DNA of 64,000 nt from Welwitschia mirabilis (Eukaryota > Gnetophyta > Gnetopsida > Welwitschiales), in the NCBI GenBank assembly GCA_051453625.1, contig JBOZIK010000001.1, positions 298,775,594 through 298,839,593 of the forward strand, written 5' to 3'. The position numbers were made by a program, and so were the translations under genes. The notes under the pieces are model-generated. The model was not told the origin of the DNA and made no database searches. It was given only the letters and a program-made list of their open reading frames with translations. Below, in pieces: positions 55,901-64,000 of the stretch (within the stretch, counting starts at the first letter, position 1; every line of letters starts with the position of its first letter).

Positions 55901-58100
55901 AATTGATGTAATTCATTTAGTTTTTACCTTATGAACTTATGTATAGTAAAACTTGTATTATTTTAGTTGATGTATGCTACAATTCCTCTAAAACCATCTA
56001 TTATCTTAATGTTATGAATTTCAATGATAATATTTAACATAGACTAGTCCAAGTTTAATACCTTGATGAAAAATGAAATCATGCTATTCCTAAAGAACTC
56101 ATTTGAAAATCTCAAGCCAAATTTACTACAACTAAAAGCCTATTTCTAGATATTTTTAACCTATTTAATTGATACTATTGTTTAATACTTAAGTGCATTT
56201 TCTTCATAACAAATTGAATTATAAATAACTAAATCCTTATTGGATAGAGAAAGTGCATTTTAATGGCTCTGTTGAGATTTCCAACTTAAACATTCATGAA
56301 AGGTTAAAAGTAAATGGATAATGTTTAAAGTTATATTAATCATCTAATGATTGATATTATATTATGGATTTGATTTGAGAAATTAAATTAGATGATCCTC
56401 TTACCCAAGAGAAATATATTATCTTTATCTAAATAATTTCCTAGTAAGATTCCTTGATTGAGACGTCTTATTATCTGATTATCTATTGACTTAGTTTTAA
56501 GTTAGATTTCATATGAGTTTCTATATAATCAATTATTTACTTTTGGGTGTTTAGAATGATAAATATTATATTTTTGTAGATCTAAGACATTCCAATGTTT
56601 ATGAACTTTGATGTCTATGATAATATTGCTAAAGTATTAATTATGTCAAATCAAATGTTAGTTTGTAACTTTGTAGTTAGTTAATTTATTACTTAAAGAC
56701 CAATCAATATCTGAAAATGGGAAATCAAAGACAATTAAGAAATGCAAAAGAAGAAAAAATCCATAATGTCTTATCACAAGAATACTAGGATAGATTTTCT
56801 TGAAAGGGACATATGATAATATGATATGATAGCTATTGAGAATTCATTGTAGAGTTAGTTGATAATGAAATAGCTTCAGCTTATAGATTCCTACTCTTTT
56901 GGTAGTGGTTACACTTCCCTCATCATGATAATTGGTGTTTTTTAATATCTTACTAACTTGTTTTCCCATAACTTTGAATCCATGAATTTGAAAGCATGAT
57001 ACAAAACATTGACCATTGGGTAATAGATTATTAAAGTTTTATTATTATTTTTTCTTTTATGATTGGATTGATTTCATTCCTAACATTACATTAATACTTT
57101 ACCAAAGAATTATTAAATGTAATTATAATCATTACCCTTTTCATATAATGTTTTTTATTGTCTAGCATTTAGCCATGCATCATTGATATCAAACAATTCT
57201 ATGATAAATGCATTGAGTCTTGTTAAGTTCGTATTGAGGGTAAAGTAATTAATATTTTTGTTTGTCATGTTTAGTAATTTTCTAGTATTTTTATTTAGAA
57301 ATATTATGATGATTTTTCCATTTTCACTCCCATCTTATATAAAACCTAAACACTTTTAGCTTATTATTGTCTTTAGTTATTTTACCTCATTAGCCTTACT
57401 TTGATCATACTATGACTTTCAATATTGACTATTAGTTTCATCACCTTATCTTTTTTACCATATTAAGTATGACCCTCATTCATTTATTTTCTTTTATTCC
57501 AGTGATTTTTTTGCTTACTTTTTACTTTTTATTTTATATCCCTTGAAACATTCAACTTGTCATCACATGTAAATTTACTTAGAATTCAAGATGAAACTTT
57601 TGTTTGGATGGTAAATACTAACTAAAAAGGGATTGATACATTGTAATTTAAGTAATAGAAAAATATAATTATTCATTGGTTATTACCTCTTAGTATTCCT
57701 AGAATTTTTTGATAAGTGAAATCTATAGCAGATGAAACAATATAGTAGGTGATCATCTCCTTTCCTTGTTTAAATAAACATTTAGATAACCTCCTAAAAT
57801 AGTATAAAATTTCACATTTTTAATATAATTTATGTTTGATTCTTTATCTTTATTATTTGACATAAAAAGAATCCCTTTTATTATTAAACCTATTAAAATT
57901 TTATCATTTATCAAAGATAAATTTTATGTTGAACTTTAATAATTGCCAAATGAATTGTATGAATAATTTAAAAATTCCTAAATCTAACAATATGGTATAC
58001 TATGGTATGATACTTAAAACATGTCTTTAATGGAAAAAAACAAATACCAATGCCTTAGTATAGTAGGTTAATACTTTTTTATATTAAAATGGCTTCAATC
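55901..58100. other. very AT-rich stretch, no domain recognised
   Basis: It should contain the 3' end of the gypsy element and the 5' part of the next copia. No LTR limits, primer binding site or long frame could be established. Confidence 0.35.
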
Positions 58101-58980
58101 TATACCCAATAACTTTAATGGTATATCTTCTAAAGGAGGATGAATAGACTATGGTAATTCTTTAGAATAATGAATTTATTCATATTTTATAAAAATTCTT
58201 AAGAAATATTTTTTGATGTTATAATAAAATTAATTCATGTAATCAATCTTGGTATCAAATTTATTATAAGATACAGAGTCCAAACTATCAATTCTTCAAA
58301 AATTGTTAACATTCTTTACCTGATTCTACTATCTTTATATCCCTAAGTGGTAGCTTAATATACATTACTAATATCATACTAGAATATATTTTATAGGTAG
58401 TTGTATTGGTTAGCATTTTTTTGATCTAAGGAAAACTCATTAAGATGCAACAAAGAAAGTCTTTTAATATATCAAAGGTTCATTAGACTATAGTAGTATT
58501 TATGTTAAAGGATCTCTTATTTAGATGGATGAACCTATTGATCATGACTAGCCCATCTCTATGAAGATTTTAATTTAAAGTTTATTTATGAAATTCATAA
58601 TTTGTAATATACTCCTAGCTATTATATTACTCTTATTAAAACCTAATTTCATGGAAAATCAAGAACAATTCTATTATTATAATGTCCATAATTAAAGTTG
58701 AATACATAATCATAGAACTAAATAATCTACACAAGTAGTATTTATCTTTAATCTTTCTAATAATTTGGGATATTTTATAAGTCAAATAATTGATAATACT
58801 AATACTATTAGTCTAACTTATAATCTAGTTCAACACAAGATTTGATATCTTATAGCTAATGAAAATATCAACAATATTTCTATGAAGTCATCAAATGATC
58901 TTGAAAATACATTTAGTAAGACACTTTCAAGATTAGTATTTGAAAAAATACGTACACCATTTTAATTATTGATACTTGAA
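58101..58980 (+). mobile_element. Ty1/copia RT end and RNase H remnant
   Basis: LSGSLIYITNIIL (the VGSLIYLTNTRPD-type box, about 58,340-58,380), KTHXDATKKVFXYIKGSLDY (about 58,430-58,490), DNTNTISLTYNLVQHKI (CDN-S-AI...NPVQH box, about 58,790-58,840) and SNDLENTFSKTLSRLVFEKI (TxxQLADIFTKPL box, about 58,888-58,947). An AAGGGAGGAAATA purine tract follows at about 58,983 as expected before a 3' LTR. Catalytic residues are not all identifiable and stops are frequent. Confidence 0.8.
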
Positions 58981-59973
58981 TTAAGGGAGGAAATAATAAC
59001 TATTAAATTGAGAAATTCCTATTCTCTATATTTATCATTATTTATATTTTTCTCTCTAATTATTTATTATTTATAACCATTAGTTGTATTTTATTTTTTA
59101 GCATGCCTATTATGTGATATGGTAATAATTAATTCCTTGCTTCTTTATTTACTATTTTGGGTTTTTACTATTATATAAATGATTCCTACCTATTTACTCT
59201 AATTAGCTTGATAGAATCATTAATATAGTGGGGATTTATATTTTCTCACCTTATTCATCGTTTTTTCTCTTAGTGAGGGTGTCATTCTAACAGATGGAGT
59301 ACCTCTTGTAATAAAGTGAAAAAAGTAACTTTCTAAGGAAGGAAAAGGAGTTCTTAATTATCATTTTTATTTTATGAGAAGTAGGACACCTAGTGGAATT
59401 AGATGAAAACAAATATATTTGAATTCTCTACATCAAGGTTATAACTATCAATAATTTCATTACTCCCTCTTTAATTAATAAAGTAGTAGATATTTCTAAT
59501 CCCAATTAGTTACTCACTTTAGAAAAAGATTTAAATTTGATATGTGATAATATTTATATGAAATATGTCCCAAATAATGAAGAAGGACTTACATGTAAGT
59601 ATCTTTCTTCCCCACTTCAAAGATCAGCTAGCCTTTTTTAAATTCATTATTAGCAATACACATTTCTTATATTGTGTTTTAGATGCTTGCACTCCTTTTC
59701 TTACTTTCATTTATATTTAAAAATAATAAAGGATTTAATATTAAAATTTTTTTATTTTTTATTCTTAGTGAATCAAATAATAAGTACTAAATCCTTTTTA
59801 TTTATACCATTGTAGGTGATCTAATTTATCATGTAAATGATAGTGAACTATCTATCTAGAAGGTATCATAAAAAAGTAATAGATTACATAGTAGATAAGA
59901 AAGCAATTGGATTAAGGTATGCGATCTACATTAGATACAAAGAATATGAGTTGAATAAACAAGAAATTATGAA
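58981..59973. other. AT-rich stretch, possible 3' LTR of the copia
   Basis: Starts with the polypurine tract of the copia element. A GC-richer block at about 59,265-59,345 (TTAGTGAGGGTGTCATTC...) could be LTR sequence. No limits were established and no gene is seen. Confidence 0.35.
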
Positions 59974-60019
59974 GATGATGATGATGAAGAAGAAGAAGAA
60001 GAAGAAGAAGAAGAAAGAA
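59974..60019. repeat. GAT/GAA trinucleotide microsatellite
   Basis: About four GAT repeats followed by about ten GAA repeats. It lies in a frame (59,837-60,031) that is open only because of the repeat. Confidence 0.9.
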
Positions 60020-60812
60020 GGCCATCTCTGACTCCACTTCAATAAAAACTAAGGACTCCTACTCCTATTTCCTTCCAAAAATAAAGAGATTTTTACTTAA
60101 CAAGGTGTCAATAAAGAATAGAAATTAACTTAAAATTATTTAAATATTAATGATAAGGAGAAATGAAGAGGTTATGAATAGGTTTGATGAGCGCCAAAGG
60201 AGCATTAACTCCAGAGATTATAGGAGCTCTCCTCTAAGGACATCTTTTCCTATTTAATGAGTATTCATTTTTCCCTTTTGTTTTTATATTTATTCTATCC
60301 ATTTTCTCACTTATATAGCATATATATAGTTATTTTCATCTTGATTAATAGAAAAATGTATGCTTTTCTCTTCATAAAATGACCTTCCATGTAATTTTCT
60401 AGACTTTCAAACTTGATTTAAACCTTGAGGACAATATCTAAATTGATTAAAAGTGGATGAAAATCATAATTTTTTAAAAAATAAATTGGCCTATGACTAA
60501 GATCACACATTCTGTTTACTTAAAAGTTTTTAAAAAGTGATAAAATTAATGAAATTGTAAATGAAATAAGACTATTAAAGATAAATATTTTTATTTCTTT
60601 TGAAATTATATGATTCAAAGTAAATTTTCATAATATATGTAATGTATATGAATTTTTATCAACGTTTTCAAACATCATTTATCCATTTAATTTCAATCAT
60701 GAATATGATATAAATTGTTGAATTGTTTACTTGCCTCTACAACTTCACATCGCTTAATGTTCACTAGGGAACTAGGAAATGGCTTATTGGAACATTGTTA
60801 TAGATAAAATTA
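60020..60812. other. AT-rich stretch with a short gag-like segment
   Basis: At about 60,160-60,240 a frame reads EEVMNRFDERQRSINSRDYR then SSPLRTSFPI; together with the preceding acidic repeat it resembles the start of a gypsy gag, but this is weak. The rest has no recognised feature. Confidence 0.3.
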
Positions 60813-61782
60813 ACATATTTTCCATATCAAGTTTAGTAACTTAATATGTTTTTAAGTGATAGATATCATATTTAATTTTGAATTATTATTAAATATGTTT
60901 TATCATTTTATTTTTAAAAATATCATTAAAGGGGGATTAATTCATGATATTTTATTGACCAATCATCATAAGCTACCTAGATTTTGTGGAATCTATACAA
61001 ATAAAATGGAATAGCATCATCACTACTCCTACTTATGGAAGAAATATTCTCAAGGATAACTAAACTAAGAAATAAATGAATTTTAATTATAAAATACGTT
61101 AATAAATTAGGCTTATATCCTAGATATAAGTTAATCTATAAGAACTAAGGATTAAAAATCTAAGACCAATACTTAATAGAATATAATGCTATCCATCTAT
61201 TAATAATAAGAACATACTAATATAATTCATAATTATAAGCAAGTTTATCTAAGTAAGGCCTAGTTAAAGGTTAAATTGTTTTTCATTTCATGCTTAGATG
61301 ATTTATTCTACATTTACTTCACATATGATTGAAGTTATCCATCATCTCATGAGAATTTTATTATTCTAGATTTAGATTTCTAATGGCTATCATGGAGTCT
61401 AAAGTCTTTCTTGTTCTTCCCTAGCTATGAAGGAGTAACTACTTCATGAGGTACTTCTCTCATCAATCCTTAGTATTTGATTTACATTAAATTAATATCT
61501 ACTATGTTATTTGCATCAATTTGTAAATGCAATCGTATCTATAATTGGATTTACTCTTTTCTTGGATCATTAATAAAATTATAATTAGTGCATATGGGAG
61601 AATACATTTCAAATGCTATTTTCTTATTATCTCTTTTATTTGTTAGTTTAATTTATCCTTAGCATTTAGATAATTAATATGTTAATATTATAATATATTT
61701 CATGCTATATTAGTATTTCCTACATTTTCTTGTAAGATGTAATCTTTCTAATATTTATGCTTTCATGATATTTAGAACTTGT
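60813..61782. repeat. tandem duplication 3, copy A
   Basis: About 970 bp repeated at 61,951-62,915, with shared ACATATTTTCCATATCAAGT start, GACCAATCATCATAAGCTAC, TTGGATCATTAATAAAATTA and GATATTTAGAACTTGT end. Copy A stops exactly at the gap. No coding domain is recognised. Confidence 0.88.
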
Positions 61783-61882
61783 NNNNNNNNNNNNNNNNNN
61801 NNNNNNNNNNNNNNNNNNNNNNNNNNNNNNNNNNNNNNNNNNNNNNNNNNNNNNNNNNNNNNNNNNNNNNNNNNNNNNNNNN
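61783..61882. other. assembly gap (100 N)
   Basis: Separates the two copies of tandem duplication 3. Confidence 0.99.
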
Positions 61883-62915
61883 ACATATTTTCCATATCAA
61901 GTTTAGTAAATTAATATGTTTTAACTGATAGATATCATATTTAATTTTTGACATATTTTCCATATCAAGTTTAGTAAATTAATATGTTTTAACTGATAGA
62001 TATCATATTTAATTTTGAATTATTATTAAATATGTTTTATCATTTTATTTTTAAAAATGTCATTAAAAGGGGATTAATTCATGATATTTTATTGACCAAT
62101 CATCATAAGCTACCTAGATTTTGTGGAAGCTAGACAAATAAAATGGAATAGCATCATCACTACTCCTACTTATGGAAGAAATATCCTCAAGGATAACTGA
62201 TCTAAGAAATAAATGAATTTTAATTATAAAATAAGTTAATAAATTAACTTATATCCTATATATAAGTTAATATACAAAAACTAAGGATTAGAAATCTAAG
62301 ACCTAATACTTAACAGAATATAATGCTATTCATCTATTAATAATAAGAACATACTAATATAATTCACAATTATAAGCAAGTTTATCTAAGTAAGGCCTAG
62401 TTAAAGGTTAAATTTTTTCTCATTTCATGCTTGGATGATTTATTCTATACTTCACTTCACATATGATTGAATTTATCCATCATTTCATGAGAATTTTATT
62501 ATTTTAGAGATTTCTAATGGCTATAATGGAGTCTAAAGTCTCTCTTATTCTTTCCTACCTACAAAGGAGTAACTACTTTATGAGGTACTTCTCTCATCAA
62601 TCCTTAGTATTTGATTTACATTAATTGATATCTACTATGGTATTTGCATCATTTGGTAAATGTACTTGTATCTATGATTGGATTTACTCTTTTCTTGGAT
62701 CATTAATAAAATTATAATTAGTGTATATGAGAGAATACATTTCAAATGCTATTTTCTTACTATCTCCTGTTTTTTTTAGTTTAATTTATTCTTAGCATTT
62801 AGATAATTAATATGTTATTATTATAATATATTTCATAATATATTAGTATTTCCTACATTTTCTTGTAAGATGTAATCTTTCTAATATTTATGCTTTCATG
62901 ATATTTAGAACTTGT
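61883..62915. repeat. tandem duplication 3, copy B (with a 68-bp repeat at its start)
   Basis: Copy B begins right after the gap with the same ACATATTTTCC start as copy A, repeats its first 68 bp once more (61,883-61,950 then 61,951-62,018), and then follows copy A to its end before continuing into unique sequence. Substitutions and small indels distinguish the copies. Confidence 0.88.
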
Positions 62916-64000
62916 AGTGAATAATTTATTATTTATCTATGAATTTGGATTCCACTTAGTATACTATCTCTTACTTGGCTTGGGATTTCTTGATAGATTC
63001 TCAAACAAATATTTATTTTTTATTACTATGAGAAAAAATAAATCATATATAATACTTAGTCTTCTTTGCAAGGCTCCTTTTTATTCAAACCTTCATATAA
63101 AAACTATTATAAAAACCATATGATCTCTAAACTAGTGTTGTAGTCCCTAACAAAGAATAATAATTAGTACCAACTATACCAAAATAGGATGATTTAATTT
63201 AATTATTTTATAATAGTACTGATGCCTTGGAAACTAGGGTATATGAACTATGATAAAAATTAAGGCATAGAAAGAATATGCAATAATGATTTAAATGGAC
63301 CTAGAGGTATCTATCTCTACTAACTTAAAATTAGTCTAGTATTCCTCTTTTCTAAGTGTTGAAATATTATCCTATGATCAAATATATTAATTTCATGTTG
63401 AGATTCTTCTACCAGAATTATACAAATTAGAGCTCTATCATGTTAAATGGGAACTATATTCTCCGTCTTATAACTTGGATAACCTACCTTTCTAAAGTAA
63501 GGTAATGTGTTAATCTTTCAATAGATAATGTGGAATATTTCAGAGACTAAAGACTAGAAAGTTCATATCATTTTAGGTAAATTTAAGCTCTTATTAACTT
63601 ACACCCAATAGATCACATGCATTCTTATCACTTTCTTAGTTTTTCTTACATACTAAGAATACCAATAATGGAATACTACTAAAACTAACATAGAGGAATT
63701 AGAGAGTTTCATTAAGATTGATGAAGATTTATGCATTGTTTTAACATTAAAAAGCATTCTTGAATTATAATATTTATTTAAATTTATTTATTTAATATAA
63801 TTAATTTAATGACAATCATTCTCATAATTTATAAAATGATTTCTTTGTTAATCTTCTTATTTTTCATAGGCCATAGAGATCAAAAATATTTGTAAGAAAT
63901 TTCACTTCTTTATAGAAAATGATTTTTAACTATATGTAGGATACAATTAAGTCATTTGTAAACATTCTTATTATCGCATTTTCTAAATTCATCAATTCTA
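62916..64000. other. very AT-rich stretch, no gene identified
   Basis: The frame at 62,917-63,123 is hydrophobic but has no family motif and lies in AT-rich decayed DNA. No terminal repeat or transposon domain was recognised up to the window end. Confidence 0.35.

Noticed and set aside
59837-60031. Frame ending in a poly-lysine run
   Set aside because: Open only because of the GAT/GAA microsatellite; the preceding part has no motif.

Overview
This window looks like repeat-rich, gene-poor nuclear DNA from a seed plant. The evidence is plant-type LTR retrotransposons (Sirevirus-like and other Ty1/copia, chromovirus-like and Athila/Tat-like Ty3/gypsy), a CACTA terminus with its usual subterminal repeats, a plastid atpI fragment, and broken pieces of plant genes: CYP710A, polyubiquitin, a J-domain protein, a fasciclin domain and an acyl-protein thioesterase. 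The species cannot be named from the sequence. The DNA is very AT-rich. Stop codons inside the old reading frames are mostly of the kind produced by C-to-T or G-to-A change (CAA/CAG/CGA/TGG to stop), as expected for long-methylated, decaying transposons. I found no intact protein-coding gene, no rRNA, no confident tRNA gene and no CRISPR array.

Layout. 1-7,225: one convincing exon-like frame on the minus strand (319-561), a ~1 kb tandem duplication around a gap, and a decayed copia fragment (minus strand, ~4.39-4.93 kb). 7,226-15,307: a mosaic of gene fragments. A ~2.2 kb unit (coding-like minus-strand exon, CpG-rich minisatellite, J-domain exon 1, fasciclin fragment) occurs twice. The second copy is interrupted by Ty3/gypsy debris and runs on into a polyubiquitin pseudogene, a CYP710A-like P450 fragment and another terminal exon. 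15,326-20,930: two copies of a ~1.4 kb repeat, each containing a ~565 bp element with 22-bp terminal inverted repeats; an acyl-protein thioesterase exon lies between them. 21,738-35,719: a large tandem duplication (about 7.3 and 6.5 kb). Each copy carries a CACTA end, a Sirevirus-like pol remnant with a downstream env-like region, polypurine tracts and a 3' LTR, then a second copia reverse transcriptase. Only copy 1 has a ~238 bp insertion with plastid atpI sequence. 35,720-38,770: the end of the second copia, an isolated exon, and an LTR with an initiator-tRNA-Met primer binding site. 38,771-64,000: extremely AT-rich nested retrotransposon debris: copia gag, tRNA-derived SINE-like pieces, a chromovirus-like gypsy, a minus-strand copia, an Athila/Tat-like gypsy from primer binding site to integrase, another copia, and a final ~1 kb tandem duplication.

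Nothing here forms an operon or working pathway. The main biological content is the history of gene capture, nested insertion, duplication and mutational decay. All five 100-N gaps sit at the edge of a duplicated block, so some of the duplication may reflect the assembly.
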